DNA of 64,000 nt from Flavobacteriaceae bacterium Ga0077528 (GTDB taxonomy: Bacteria; Bacteroidota; Bacteroidia; Flavobacteriales; Flavobacteriaceae): contig LNDX01000006.1 of NCBI GenBank assembly GCA_001464475.1, positions 1 to 64,000 of the forward strand. Direction: 5' to 3'. Below, one piece after another: positions 35,849 to 45,370 of this stretch (position 1 is its first letter; each line of letters starts with the position of its first letter). The notes under the pieces were generated by a model. That model searched no databases. It was not told where the DNA came from and worked only from the letters and a program-made list of their open reading frames with translations. Made by a program: the position numbers and the translations under genes.

Positions 35849-37141
35849 ATGGAAAATTATCAAAATCAACCTAAACAAGGTTTCTTTCAATCTACAACTG
35901 CCAAAATGATTATGGTAGGTTTGTTAACTTTAGTGTTATTAATTCCGTTGTTCTTTGTTCAAGACTTAATCTCTGAACGCAGCCAACGTCAAAAAGAAGT
36001 TGTTGCAGAAACCACTTCCAAATGGGGTGAAAGCGTCTATTTTTATGGCCCAATTCTAAAAATACCCTATAAAGACCCAATTACAAATCAAGTTGAAAAT
36101 GCGTTTTTCTTTCCTGAAGAACTTTCAAATGCATCGAATACTGAAATCAAAACTCCATTACAAAGAAGCATTTACAAATCGAATGTATTTACCACAAAAA
36201 TGCAATTTAAAGGAAGCTATGTCCAACCCAAATTCTACAAGAAAAACATACCTAATGAAAATGTATTTTGGGATAAAGTCACAATTATCATTAGAACCAC
36301 CAATTTAAAAAGTGTAAACGATGAAGTAAAAATCAACATCGGAAGCAACAGTTTTACCTTTGAACCGGTTCATAACAACCAAAACAACGATTCCTTAGAA
36401 TCACTTGAAACAGGCTACTTCAAATATAATGATTTGAAAAACACCAATTTCAACATGAGCATCACCTACAACGGAAGTAAAAGAATCAGCATTGTTCCAA
36501 TTGGGAAAACTACTTCTGCTAAGATGACTTCTAATTGGGCATCACCTAATTTTAACGGAAGTTTTATTCCGAATGACAAGAAAATTACCAACAAAGGTTT
36601 CGACGCCACTTGGAAAATTCTTCACTTCAACAGACCATTCTCACAAGAAAATTTTGAAGTTTTACCCGAACTAAGCAAATATGCCTTTGCAGTAGATTTC
36701 ATAACTCCAGTAGACGAATACCAACAAAACGAACGCGCTTCTAAATACGGTTTTCTCGTAATTGGATTAACCTTTTTAATCTTTTTCCTAATTCAATCTA
36801 TCAGCAAAATTAGCATCCATATCTTCCAATATTGCATGATTGGAATTGCATTAATTATGTTTTATACTTTACTCATTTCAATCACAGAACACAGTTCCTT
36901 CAGTTTTGCTTATGCCGTTGCTGGAATATCAGTTGTAGCTTTAATTTCACTCTATTCTATCTCCATTTTAAAAGATAAAAAATTTCCAACCTTCATTGCA
37001 ATATCACTTTCAGTACTTTATACATTTATTTATGTAATCATCCAACTCGAAGATTACGCACTTTTGGTAGGAAGCATCGGATTATTCTTAATACTAGCCT
37101 CAGTAATGTATTTCTCAAGAAAAATTGAATGGAATAAATAA
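35849..37141 (+). CDS. creD: Inner membrane protein CreD-like
   Basis: 430 residues. One N-terminal membrane helix (MIMVGLLTLVLLIPLFFVQDLI) with a SERSQRQKEV turn, a large periplasmic region (~50-300) including KILHFNRPFSQ and FAVDFITPVDEYQQNERASKYG, then five C-terminal helices. This layout is the CreD family, linked in proteobacteria to envelope stress and colicin tolerance. Here it ends the MpaB/COQ4/DUF1361 operon rather than following CreBC. Confidence 0.9.
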   Translation: MENYQNQPKQGFFQSTTAKMIMVGLLTLVLLIPLFFVQDLISERSQRQKEVVAETTSKWGESVYFYGPILKIPYKDPITNQVENAFFFPEELSNASNTEIKTPLQRSIYKSNVFTTKMQFKGSYVQPKFYKKNIPNENVFWDKVTIIIRTTNLKSVNDEVKINIGSNSFTFEPVHNNQNNDSLESLETGYFKYNDLKNTNFNMSITYNGSKRISIVPIGKTTSAKMTSNWASPNFNGSFIPNDKKITNKGFDATWKILHFNRPFSQENFEVLPELSKYAFAVDFITPVDEYQQNERASKYGFLVIGLTFLIFFLIQSISKISIHIFQYCMIGIALIMFYTLLISITEHSSFSFAYAVAGISVVALISLYSISILKDKKFPTFIAISLSVLYTFIYVIIQLEDYALLVGSIGLFLILASVMYFSRKIEWNK

Positions 37142-37270
37142 GGATTAGGAGCGAATGGCTTGCGAACTCTTGTAATCCTTATTCCTGCTTTCCGTTCCAA
37201 TCCTTTTTTGTTACCTGAGGCTCTCGAAGGCAAAAAAAAGGATTTCCACTGCAATCAGGGCTAAACAGCC
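37140..37270 (-). ncRNA. Structured intergenic element, possible Flavo-1-like RNA
   Basis: Intergenic DNA clearly richer in G+C than its flanks. On the minus strand it contains GTTTAGCCCTGATTGCAGTGG, then a long stem AATCCTTTTTT.../CAAAAAAGGATT (37231-37244 with 37199-37210) capped by a GAG-rich loop, then GGAACGGAAAGCAGGAATAA; an outer inverted pair AAGGATTA (37140-37147) / TAATCCTT (37173-37180) is also present. The order of conserved blocks resembles what I recall of the Flavo-1 motif or a dispersed flavobacterial intergenic repeat. Identification is from memory only. Confidence 0.45.
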
Positions 37271-37288
37271 AACCATTTGAATAAAAAT

Positions 37289-37328
37289 AAAACTCCGAAA
37301 GAAATTTTACTTTCCTTCGGAGTTTTTA
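37289..37328 (-). terminator. Terminator overlapping the end of the 37307 gene
   Basis: AACTCCGAA / TTCGGAGTT with an inner GAAA/TTTC pairing; reading on the minus strand it covers the last codons and stop of the gene and ends in a T-run. A near-identical hairpin stands on the other side of the gene. Confidence 0.8.
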
Positions 37329-38140
37329 ATACTATTAAAAAGTTTGATTAAATTTTCACGAGAAGCAACATTGGTAATTCTTATAATAATATTTGAATCA
37401 ATAATTTCAATTTCTAAATCATTCTCAAAATTAATAGTTTTAAAATAATCTTTAATTGCATTTTCTTGATGTGACTTTTTAATAATTTCTGTTTGATATC
37501 CTTTAATTATCTCCTTCTCCTCATCAATGAAAACATCAATTATATTTTGAACAATTGGTTTCTTAAAAAAACAATAATGACCAAAAAAATTAAAATCTTT
37601 AATCCAAAAAACAATACTATAATTTTCTGTTCTTGAACTATATTTACTATTGTATACCTTAGCTGTTGTATTGGCAATAAAAATTGAAAACTGATTTTTA
37701 TGATAAGAATCAGTACTATTCCAATCTTCAAAACTTGAAAAAGTTATTGTTTTTTCAAGAAAATTAAATTCAGAATCTGAAAAAAATTTAAACTTATATC
37801 CATTGTCTAATAGAAAGTTTTTAATTATAATAAATTCTCTTTCTAATTCACCTTCTGAATAATACTTATCTATAACTTCTTCTGAAGTTTTTCTTTGTTC
37901 ATTATAAAAAACAACTTCATCTGAAATTTCATCTGAATATTTGTAGTTAGTTTGAGTTTCACTAACTTTTGCTTTTTCGCCAGTCAAAGGATCTTCAAAC
38001 ATTGATATAATCTCTTTATCAGAGAGGGTTTTCTTGTCTTTAAGAGCTATTTTTCTTTTCTCATCAGCTCGAACATACAATCGATTGATGATAAATACTA
38101 TTAAAACAATTGAAATAAGAATAATAAAACGTGTTTCCAT
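37307..38140 (-). CDS. Hypothetical membrane-anchored protein
   Basis: 277 residues. A single N-terminal membrane helix (FIILISIVLIVFIINRLYV) then a highly charged soluble region rich in Glu, Lys, Phe and Asn. I recognise no domain. The gene is isolated between two nearly identical terminator hairpins, suggesting it moves or was duplicated as a cassette, or that both hairpins derive from one repeated terminator. Function unknown. Confidence 0.7.
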   Translation of the reverse strand: METRFIILISIVLIVFIINRLYVRADEKRKIALKDKKTLSDKEIISMFEDPLTGEKAKVSETQTNYKYSDEISDEVVFYNEQRKTSEEVIDKYYSEGELEREFIIIKNFLLDNGYKFKFFSDSEFNFLEKTITFSSFEDWNSTDSYHKNQFSIFIANTTAKVYNSKYSSRTENYSIVFWIKDFNFFGHYCFFKKPIVQNIIDVFIDEEKEIIKGYQTEIIKKSHQENAIKDYFKTINFENDLEIEIIDSNIIIRITNVASRENLIKLFNSIKNSEGK

Positions 38141-38154
38141 AGCACCAAAATATA

Positions 38155-38196
38155 AAAAAACTCCGAAAGAAAATTATTTTCCTTCGGAGTTTTTAT
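38155..38196 (-). terminator. Terminator of the sugar permease/GH97 unit
   Basis: AAAAACTCCGAAAGAAAA / TTTTCCTTCGGAGTTTTT with a short loop: almost the same hairpin as at 37289-37328. On the minus strand it lies 58 bases after the permease stop. Confidence 0.8.
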
Positions 38197-38203
38197 ATTA
38201 ACA

Positions 38204-38251
38204 TTCAGTCACAACTGAAAACTTTCAACTGAAAACTTTCAACTGAAAACT
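38204..38251. repeat. Short tandem CAACTGAAAACTTT phrase
   Basis: The unit CAACTGAAAACTTT is repeated about 2.6 times (38212-38251) just after the permease stop codon on the minus strand, following ATTCAGTCA. Related to the CAGT-rich phrase at 7159-7198. Confidence 0.7.
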
Positions 38252-38253
38252 AC

Positions 38254-40032
38254 TTAATGACTTCCTTCCACTTCAATAGCATCAACATCAATGTTTTGTT
38301 TTTTCAAAAGACCTTTAACTAAAACAGCAAATAAAGTCAAATAGGCAAAACAAACTACCGTAATAATATACGATTGATGAATTCCAATAATATCAGATAA
38401 TTTACCTTGAATTGGCGGAATTATTCCTCCACCCAATATCATCATAATCAAAAACGCTGAACCTTGAGAAGTATATTTTCCTAATCCGATAATAGACAAA
38501 CTAAAAATAGATGGCCACATAATACTACAAGCCAAACCTCCAGCAAGGAAAGCATAGATAGCAATAGTTCCTGTAGTAAACAAACCAATTAACATGGCAA
38601 TCATTCCGAAACTTCCAAAAATCATTAAGGTTCTTGCTGGTTTGTCTTTACTCAAAAAGAAAGCTCCAATTTGCACCAATACACAAACTACATAATAATA
38701 AAGTGGCTTCATATCTTTTCCTGAAAGGATATTAACACCCAAAATAATTCCAAAAGCCACCAACGGAACAATGATTAAAGCTATTGTTTTTTTACTTCCT
38801 TGAAGATTAAAAACACTAATAGCTCCAGCCCAACGACCAATCATCAAACTTCCCCAATACATAGAAATATAAGGCGCAATATCTGACGATTGCAAACTTC
38901 CGAATTCTTTTAATTTTAAAAGTTCTCCAAGATTACTTCCAATAGCAACTTCTACTCCAACGTAGGTAAAAATAGCCAACATTCCCAATACCAATTGTGG
39001 ATATTGCATTGCACCCCAACCTTCAGAATTCTTTCTAGCTGATGTGTATGAAAATAAAATTCCGCCAAGCACCACTAACAAAGCTCCAGAAAGCCACAAC
39101 ATTCTGTTTTTCTCTAAACCTTGTTTAAGTTGCAATGCTTCACTTTCGTTAGCAGTAATTTTATCATTAATTTTTAAAAGTTCAGGAGAATTAGCTACAT
39201 AGGTTGTTCTTGCTAATTCTTCTTTTGCAACATCAACTTCTTTTGTTAAAGCTTCTATTTTTATAGCTTCATCACTCTTATAACTTTGAAAAACCGGAGT
39301 AAACATAATACCAAGTAAAACAGTCATAATAACTAGTGTACGTAATGCTTTGTTCGCTTTTTCCATTGGTTCGTTTGCGATGCCACTTGGTACTTTTTTA
39401 GAAAAGTAAAACAAAGCCGCTGCTGCAATAAACAACAATCCAACACCAATATATAAAATCACAACTTTACTCAATTCTAAAGCTTTTATTTGCTCATCTG
39501 AAATTGATTTTGCCGTTCCAAATAAAGCCAAAGCCACCACAATTGGACCAATAGTAGTTCCAAAAGAGTTGATTCCGCCACCTAGATTTACACGACTTGC
39601 ACCAGTTTTTGGATCACCTAATAATATCGCAAACGGATTGGCCGCAGTTTGTTGCAATGAAAAACCTAAGGCTACAATAAATAATCCAACCAACATTCCT
39701 GCGTAAATACTAGCTTCAACTGCAATAATCATAGCTCCAGCTCCAAGCGCTGAAAATAACAATCCGTAAACAATACTTTTTTTGTAACCCCATTTTCCAA
39801 CGATATCTTTTCCTGACATATCGCCTAAAGCAAACAATAATAAAGCGCCAACGTAATAAGCGGTGTAAAAAGCAAAATCAACCAATTGCGATTGAAATTG
39901 ATCTAACGAAAAATAACTTTTACAAAACGGAATAAAAATACTGTTTCCAGCAGCAATAAATCCCCAGAAAAAAAACACTGTAATCAGCGTATACAATGCA
40001 GGATAGTTTGTTTTAATTTGTTCTGAACTCAT
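38254..40032 (-). CDS. Sugar MFS permease (FHS/FucP-GluP type) with central insertion
   Basis: 592 residues, against about 410-440 for the family. The N-half is canonical: [17 protein letters not shown] (20-36), [19 protein letters not shown] (121-139), [18 protein letters not shown] (147-164). Between helix 6 (~190-210) and the canonical helix 7 (~347-363) lie two extra hydrophobic helices (231-248, 312-330) enclosing a 60-residue hydrophilic coiled stretch. The C-half resumes with [18 protein letters not shown] and [14 protein letters not shown]. It lies 26 bases after the GH97 gene and probably imports the released sugar. Confidence 0.9.
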   Translation of the reverse strand: MSSEQIKTNYPALYTLITVFFFWGFIAAGNSIFIPFCKSYFSLDQFQSQLVDFAFYTAYYVGALLLFALGDMSGKDIVGKWGYKKSIVYGLLFSALGAGAMIIAVEASIYAGMLVGLFIVALGFSLQQTAANPFAILLGDPKTGASRVNLGGGINSFGTTIGPIVVALALFGTAKSISDEQIKALELSKVVILYIGVGLLFIAAAALFYFSKKVPSGIANEPMEKANKALRTLVIMTVLLGIMFTPVFQSYKSDEAIKIEALTKEVDVAKEELARTTYVANSPELLKINDKITANESEALQLKQGLEKNRMLWLSGALLVVLGGILFSYTSARKNSEGWGAMQYPQLVLGMLAIFTYVGVEVAIGSNLGELLKLKEFGSLQSSDIAPYISMYWGSLMIGRWAGAISVFNLQGSKKTIALIIVPLVAFGIILGVNILSGKDMKPLYYYVVCVLVQIGAFFLSKDKPARTLMIFGSFGMIAMLIGLFTTGTIAIYAFLAGGLACSIMWPSIFSLSIIGLGKYTSQGSAFLIMMILGGGIIPPIQGKLSDIIGIHQSYIITVVCFAYLTLFAVLVKGLLKKQNIDVDAIEVEGSH

Positions 40033-40058
40033 AAATTTTAGTTTGTTTGGTTTGGTTT

Positions 40059-42158
40059 TTAGTTTATTGGTTTGAAACTTATAGCAGTTCCGCCACCGTT
40101 AGCCAAATTTAATTTAATTTTTGACTTAGAAGTAACTTCAATGGTTTTTATAGCATAAGATTTTGGATTATTTTTCCAATCAGCATCAGTACCATCTTGA
40201 TAGATAATGGCTTGGTACTTTTTATTTGGCGTCAAGAAATCTAATTTTATTTCTGTTTTACGAGCATTTTCATCGGTAATTGCTCCTAAAAACCAACGTT
40301 CTCCATTTTTCTCTTTTCTAACTACAGTTAAATAATCTCCTGGTTCAGCTTCAAGATATTTAGAATCTTGCCAATCTACAGCAACGTCTTTTATGAATTG
40401 AAAAGCATCGGCATATCTTTCATAATTTTCAGGTAAATCGGCTGCCATTTGTAATGGTGAATACATCGTTACGTATAGCGCTAATTGTTTAGCCAAAGTT
40501 GTATGAACTTGTTCTGTTTTAGTTTTATCATAATAACTCATTTTGATTTCAAAAATTCCTGGAGTGTAATCCATTGCTCCTCCTAATAATCTTGTGAATG
40601 GCAAAATGGTTTCGTGCATTGGCGGATTTCCAACAGACCAAGCGTTAAACTCATTTCCGCGAGCTGCTTCGGCTGCGATATAATTCGGATACGTTCTTGA
40701 ATATCCAGTTGGACGAGAACTTTCATGCGAATTGACCATCAATTTATAATCAGCAAATCTTCTTGCAACGAAGTTAAAATGATTCACCATTGTTTGTCCA
40801 TCGTGAAACTCACCACGTGGAATAATTCTTCCCACATAACCTGATTTAGCCGCAGGATAACCATAGTCTTTCATAAGATTTAAGGCTCTATCCAAATGTC
40901 TTTCATAATTAGCCACAGAACCAGATGTTTCGTGATGCATTATCATTTTTATTCCTTTTGATTTAGCATAATCGTTAATTTCTTTCAAATTATAATCAGG
41001 ATATGGCGTTGTAAAATCGAATACTTCTTCTTTCCAATTTCCAAACCAATCTTCCCAACCAACATTCCAACCTTCTACCAAAACGCCATCAAAACCATTT
41101 TTAGCAGCAAAATCTATATATCTTTTAGTGTTTTCAGTTGTTGCACCGTGTTTTCCTGATGGTTTCAAACTTCCGTCTGCAGCATTTTGTGCATTTTGCG
41201 AACCTGCATAATCCCAAGTTGATTTTCCAACGTGCATTTCCCACCAAACACCAACATATTTCATTGGTTTTATCCAAGACGTATCTTCAATTTTTGATGG
41301 TTCGTTTAGGTTTAAAATCATTTTTGAACTTACAATTTCACGAGCATCATCACTCATCATAATTGTTCTCCAAGGCGAAACACATGGTGCTTGAAGATAG
41401 GCTTTATCTCCTATTGCATTTGGAACTAAATTAGAAGTTAATCCAAAGTTTTTGGTGTCAACATCTAAATGCATAATAGGATAATTAACAACAGCTGCTT
41501 CAAAAACATTGATGTAAATTCCGTCAGCTGATTTCATCATTAAAGGCGATTGCACTCTAAAAGAACTTGCGATGGTCTTTACTCCTATCCCATTATTCAA
41601 ATCTAATTTAGAATTATCGATTTCAGATAATTTTGTTTCATTGTAAGCATATTCTTGACTGTCATAATCTCCTGGAATCCAAAATACTTTGTGGTTTCCT
41701 GCTAAATTAAACTGCGATTTTTCATCGGAAATTATAAAATAATTCAGGTTTTTTTGCTTTGGAAATTCGTAGCGAAAAGCAATACCTTCATCAAAAACTC
41801 TAAAAATGATATTTATCCTTCTATCAGTTGATGGTTGCGAAAGTGCCACAGTCATTTCATTGTAGCTATTTTTTATATTGGATTGTTCACCCAAAACTGG
41901 CTGCCAAGTCTCATTAAAACTTTTTTGACCAATGCTATCAATTTTGAAATTGGCCTCTAAACTTTTTGACTCTTTTATTGTAATTCCAAGTGTGCTTTCC
42001 TTTACAATAGGTTTAGTTTTGTAACTTACCGAATAAGTAGGTTTTCCATCTGAAGACAATTTAAAACTTAACGAAATAGTTTTAGATGGTGAGGAAACAT
42101 TCTGAGCTTCAACTGATAAAATTGAAATCAAGAATACCAATAAATGTAATTTTCTCAT
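40059..42158 (-). CDS. Glycoside hydrolase family 97 (α-glucosidase/α-galactosidase type)
   Basis: 699 residues with signal peptide [19 protein letters not shown]. Order: N-terminal β-supersandwich (~20-290), (β/α)8 barrel with [42 protein letters not shown] (Glu near residue 410) and [17 protein letters not shown], and a C-terminal β domain. A Glu rather than an Asp at the HHETSG position agrees with the inverting (SusB-like, α-glucosidase) branch; that assignment is from family knowledge. Periplasmic; works with the permease downstream in the operon. Confidence 0.93.
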   Translation of the reverse strand: MRKLHLLVFLISILSVEAQNVSSPSKTISLSFKLSSDGKPTYSVSYKTKPIVKESTLGITIKESKSLEANFKIDSIGQKSFNETWQPVLGEQSNIKNSYNEMTVALSQPSTDRRINIIFRVFDEGIAFRYEFPKQKNLNYFIISDEKSQFNLAGNHKVFWIPGDYDSQEYAYNETKLSEIDNSKLDLNNGIGVKTIASSFRVQSPLMMKSADGIYINVFEAAVVNYPIMHLDVDTKNFGLTSNLVPNAIGDKAYLQAPCVSPWRTIMMSDDAREIVSSKMILNLNEPSKIEDTSWIKPMKYVGVWWEMHVGKSTWDYAGSQNAQNAADGSLKPSGKHGATTENTKRYIDFAAKNGFDGVLVEGWNVGWEDWFGNWKEEVFDFTTPYPDYNLKEINDYAKSKGIKMIMHHETSGSVANYERHLDRALNLMKDYGYPAAKSGYVGRIIPRGEFHDGQTMVNHFNFVARRFADYKLMVNSHESSRPTGYSRTYPNYIAAEAARGNEFNAWSVGNPPMHETILPFTRLLGGAMDYTPGIFEIKMSYYDKTKTEQVHTTLAKQLALYVTMYSPLQMAADLPENYERYADAFQFIKDVAVDWQDSKYLEAEPGDYLTVVRKEKNGERWFLGAITDENARKTEIKLDFLTPNKKYQAIIYQDGTDADWKNNPKSYAIKTIEVTSKSKIKLNLANGGGTAISFKPIN

Positions 42159-42202
42159 TTTTGATTATATTTTTTTATAAAAATACATTTTATCCTAAAA
42201 AT

Positions 42203-42243
42203 AAATCGATTTCGTAATAATTAGTTATTAACGAAATCGATTT
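42203..42243 (-). terminator. Long inverted repeat between oxidoreductase and GH97 genes
   Basis: Perfect 13-bp arms AAATCGATTTCGT (42203-42215) and ACGAAATCGATTT (42231-42243), extended inward by AATAA/TTATT with one bulged A. Minus-strand continuation is ATTTTTAGG, a weak T-run. Probably the terminator of the oxidoreductase gene; each arm also holds the palindrome AAATCGATTT, so it could act as an operator for the GH97 unit. Confidence 0.6.
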
Positions 42244-42286
42244 CTTATAATTCAGTTTTGAATTGGAAAATAAATAAATTTAGATT

Positions 42287-43489
42287 TTATTTTCCATCTA
42301 CATAATCTTGTAAATATTTGAATCTTTCTGTTAGTTTGCCATTTTCAGTCATTTTAGCTCTTTGTAAAATTCCGTCTTTATCACCATTAAAAAAAGCTGG
42401 AATCACGTGTTCCATAAACATTTCTCCAAATCCTTCACTCGCATCTTTAGGCAATTCACAAGGTAAATTATCAACCGACATTACCATAATTGAACCAGGA
42501 TGTGTATAAGAAACTTCTTTGTGTTCACTTGGTAAATAGCCAAAAAATGGTTCGGCAATGGTAGATGCTTTTATAGTACAAGCAATTGGTCCATTAACAT
42601 CACAAGAAATATCCGCAACAACTTGAATTTTGTTCTTTGGAGCGTTAAGCATTTCTCTTGTTAAAATATCTGGCGCGCCATTTCCGTGAAAATGTCCTGC
42701 CATATAAATATCTGCAACTTGTGAAAAACGTTCAAAATCAGAAACATAATCTTGTGGATTCTTATAAAAATCTTGATTATCTAAAACTTGTCCATCGATT
42801 CTTTTGTTATAATCTAGTACATCAATTTGAGTATAAACTGGTTGCGTGTAAACTTTGTTTATAAAATCATCTGCTGAAACTTGCTTAATTTTCATTCCAT
42901 CAAGCATTTCTTTCGCTCCCATTCCCACTTTTCCGCGACCTGTTAAAACAATTTTAATGTTCGGAAGCATTGGTCTGCGCAATCGTTCGATTAATTCTTC
43001 CTTACTTTTTAAGGTTTCGGCTTTTACTAAATTGAATAAATCATATTTAATTCCGAAAGCTCTAAATCCGTTATAAGCACCAACAATTCCTGCATATCTT
43101 CCGAAACCGATTAAGCGACGGTTTTTAGCATCAACAATAGTTTCGTGGTCAAATAATTCGATATTTTTCTCTAAAATTGCTTGAAGTAACTTTCTATTGT
43201 AAGGTTGAAATTTAATAGTATGCGAAAAGAAAAAGTACTTTTTATTGGGAATTAAGGCATCAACTGGAACTTCTTTTACACCAAATAAAACATCGCAATC
43301 GCTCATATCTGTAGTAACTTCGATACCTAAACTGCTGTATTGCTCATCAGAAAATACTCTAATATCAGAACTTTCAACTTTTACTTGAGCTTCTGGATGT
43401 TCTGTTTTTAATCTAACTAATTCTTCTGGAGTAAAAACAACTCTTCTATCTGGTGGATTTTTTCTTTCTTTAATAATTCCGAACTTCAT
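42287..43489 (-). CDS. NAD(P)-dependent oxidoreductase, saccharopine/alanine dehydrogenase-like
   Basis: 400 residues from ATG 43489 (MKFGIIKERKNPPDRRVVFT). In-frame upstream starts (ATG 43513, TTG 43543) lie in or upstream of the -7 box and are rejected. N-terminal AlaDh_PNT-like domain with KERKNPPDRR and FSHTIKFQPYNR; Rossmann motif VLTGRGKVGMGA; C-terminal ADISCDVNGPIACTIKAST and THPGSIMVMSVDNLP. The family covers LYS1-type saccharopine and alanine dehydrogenases; the reaction cannot be fixed from sequence. Cytoplasmic. Confidence 0.85.
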   Translation of the reverse strand: MKFGIIKERKNPPDRRVVFTPEELVRLKTEHPEAQVKVESSDIRVFSDEQYSSLGIEVTTDMSDCDVLFGVKEVPVDALIPNKKYFFFSHTIKFQPYNRKLLQAILEKNIELFDHETIVDAKNRRLIGFGRYAGIVGAYNGFRAFGIKYDLFNLVKAETLKSKEELIERLRRPMLPNIKIVLTGRGKVGMGAKEMLDGMKIKQVSADDFINKVYTQPVYTQIDVLDYNKRIDGQVLDNQDFYKNPQDYVSDFERFSQVADIYMAGHFHGNGAPDILTREMLNAPKNKIQVVADISCDVNGPIACTIKASTIAEPFFGYLPSEHKEVSYTHPGSIMVMSVDNLPCELPKDASEGFGEMFMEHVIPAFFNGDKDGILQRAKMTENGKLTERFKYLQDYVDGK

Positions 43490-43513
43490 TTTAACAGTAT
43501 TTTTTTGAGACAT

Positions 43514-43521
43514 CAAAAGTA
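43514..43521 (-). promoter_or_regulatory. Promoter deciding the start of the oxidoreductase
   Basis: Minus-strand TACTTTTG -7 box (about 43514-43521), with TTG 19 bases upstream. A 12-bp palindrome GAAAACGTTTTC (43530-43541) lies between the two elements. The ATG at 43513 touches the box, so translation must begin further down, at 43489. Confidence 0.65.
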
Positions 43522-43662
43522 ATAGTAACGAAAACGTTTTCAAAACTTTTTACCCAAAATAAAATCGAAGTTATTTATTGAATTTCAATTAATTGGAATA
43601 TTTTGTTGATAATTTTATAATTAATATAACATTTCATGAAATTTGTTTGTCATTTTGTTTAT

Positions 43663-43670
43663 TATATTTG
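43663..43670 (+). promoter_or_regulatory. Promoter of the serine hydrolase lipoprotein
   Basis: TATATTTG with TTG 17 bases upstream (43643-43645). It lies inside the longer open frame from 43636 and 20 bases before ATG 43690, which fixes the start. Confidence 0.6.
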
Positions 43671-43689
43671 TTTTTCAACCAAACCCAAA

Positions 43690-44895
43690 ATGACCAATAA
43701 CAAAGTAACATATCTATTGTTTTTTTTAACTTTTTTATTACTTATAAGTTGCGATAAATCAGGAAAAATTAAGAATCCATTTAAAAAAAATAAATCTGGT
43801 TTAGAATATGCAATGCTTCCGCTAGAAGATTCTTTACCAAAACTTTCAGATTCATACAAAAACACTAAAAAGAGAGAAATTGAAAATTTCTTTACTAATA
43901 ATTTTGCCAATGATTTTGAGAACATGAGTTTTCTTGTGGCAAAAAATGGACAAATTATTTATGAGAAATATGATGGATTTGCCGATAAAGAAAATAATAT
44001 TTTAAACTCACCTGAAACGCCTTTACACATAGCATCAGTTTCAAAAGTACTAACAGCCTCAGCCATTTTAAAATTGATTGATGCTAAGAAAATTAGCTTA
44101 GATCAAAAATTGACAACACTTTTTGAAAAATTCCCTTATCCAGATGTGACTATAAAAACTTTATTAAATCACAGAAGTGGCATGAAAAAGTACAATTATT
44201 TTTGTGATGACAAAGCCAACTGGGGAAGAAATAAAACACTTACAAACAAAGATTTACTTGAAGTAATTATCAATAAAAATATTCCGTTAGAAACTAAAAC
44301 TGATACGCATTTTAGTTATAACAACACCAATTATGCACTTTTGGCATTAATTATTGAAAAGGTTACAGGAATGAAATACAGTCAGGCGATGAAGAAAATC
44401 ATTTTTGAACCATTAGGTATGAAAAATACTTTTGTTTTTGACGAAACTACTCCAAAAGAAAAAGGAACACCTTCTTATAAGTATAATTACGTAAAATATC
44501 CATTCGATTTTCTTGATGCTGTTTATGGTGATAAAAATATTTATTCAACTCCTAGAGATTTATTGAAATTTGATTTGGCTAGAAATGCGCCAGGTTTTTT
44601 GAGCAAAGATCTTTTAGAACAAGTGTACAAAGGATACAGCTATGAAAGTAAAGGCTCTAAAAATTATGGTTTGGGAATTCGATTGCGCGAATGGGATACT
44701 GGACAAAAATTATTTTATCACAATGGATGGTGGCATGGAAATACAGCTAGTTACATCACTTTAAGAAAAGAAAATGCTGTAATTATTGCATTGTCTAATA
44801 AATTTACTCGTAAAACCTTTCAAATGAAACGATTGTCTGCATTGTTTGGTGATTATCCATTTACATTGAAAGATACTGTTGCCAAAGACGAATAA
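43690..44895 (+). CDS. Serine hydrolase lipoprotein, β-lactamase / class C PBP fold
   Basis: 401 residues from ATG 43690 (MTNNKVTYLLFFLTFLLL), giving a proper lipoprotein signal with lipobox LISC; the longer frame from 43636 starts upstream of the promoter box. Catalytic motifs of the family: SxxK in IASVSK (nucleophile Ser116), Tyr-x-Asn in SYNNTNYAL, and HNG in FYHNGWWHG replacing KTG. Likely a membrane-attached esterase or D-aminopeptidase/carboxypeptidase-like enzyme; antibiotic hydrolysis is not implied. Confidence 0.88.
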   Translation: MTNNKVTYLLFFLTFLLLISCDKSGKIKNPFKKNKSGLEYAMLPLEDSLPKLSDSYKNTKKREIENFFTNNFANDFENMSFLVAKNGQIIYEKYDGFADKENNILNSPETPLHIASVSKVLTASAILKLIDAKKISLDQKLTTLFEKFPYPDVTIKTLLNHRSGMKKYNYFCDDKANWGRNKTLTNKDLLEVIINKNIPLETKTDTHFSYNNTNYALLALIIEKVTGMKYSQAMKKIIFEPLGMKNTFVFDETTPKEKGTPSYKYNYVKYPFDFLDAVYGDKNIYSTPRDLLKFDLARNAPGFLSKDLLEQVYKGYSYESKGSKNYGLGIRLREWDTGQKLFYHNGWWHGNTASYITLRKENAVIIALSNKFTRKTFQMKRLSALFGDYPFTLKDTVAKDE

Positions 44896-44923
44896 AGTGT
44901 TTGTTTATTGATTTTTTCGGTAG

Positions 44924-44931
44924 TACCTTTG
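44924..44931 (+). promoter_or_regulatory. -7 box for tmRNA gene
   Basis: TACCTTTG, with TTG 20 bases upstream (44901-44903). Transcription would begin about 30 bases before the mature 5' end, which RNase P then trims. Confidence 0.6.
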
Positions 44932-44966
44932 TGGTCTAATTTTTGTATTGAAACACAATAATTATT

Positions 44967-45362
44967 GGGGACGACTGGTTTTGACAGCAAGTGGAATTAA
45001 TCAGTAAGCACGTCGAGCATTGTACCTTTAGCTCGTAAATCCAAAGGTTCAAACTTATAAACGGCGAAAATAACTACGCTTTAGCTGCATAATCCGAATT
45101 TTAGTACGATTTTGCCACGTTCCTACAAGGTAGGAAAGCTGGATTCACCTCAAAAGCCTTGGTTTATGGCGGTTGGTTAAGGTGAACCGTAAAAGTAAAC
45201 CTAAGAAAGGTAACGCTTTAAATCCTTTCTGACACTGATAAAGCTAAGCAAAAAGTGGCGGTTCTTGGCCTTGCTTTTTGACGAAAATTCAATTAAGGAC
45301 TAAACGTGTAGAAAGCTTTTTGATTGCTTGTTTGGACCCGAGTTCGATTCTCGGCGTCTCCA
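44967..45362 (+). ncRNA. ssrA: Transfer-messenger RNA (tmRNA)
   Basis: Rescues stalled ribosomes. The tRNA-like part pairs 5' GGGGACG with 3' CGTCTCC and has a T-arm (GAGTTCGATTCTC). The tag frame begins at resume codon GGC (45063) and ends at TAA (45090-45092), encoding GENNYALAA, with the ALAA degradation end. Pseudoknot-forming stretches fill the middle. CCA is not encoded (the sequence after CTCCA is CAA), so it must be added. Confidence 0.97.
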
Positions 45363-45370
45363 CAAATAAA

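Noticed and set aside
38212..38251. CRISPR-like short array
   Set aside because: The units are contiguous without spacers and only about 2.6 copies long.
43530..43541. GAAAACGTTTTC palindrome as a LacI-type operator
   Set aside because: A single 12-bp palindrome is expected by chance many times in AT-rich DNA of this length; kept only as a remark under the promoter.
43490..43543. Longer starts of the oxidoreductase (ATG 43513, TTG 43543)
   Set aside because: They lie at or upstream of the TACTTTTG -7 box, so they would not be in the transcript.
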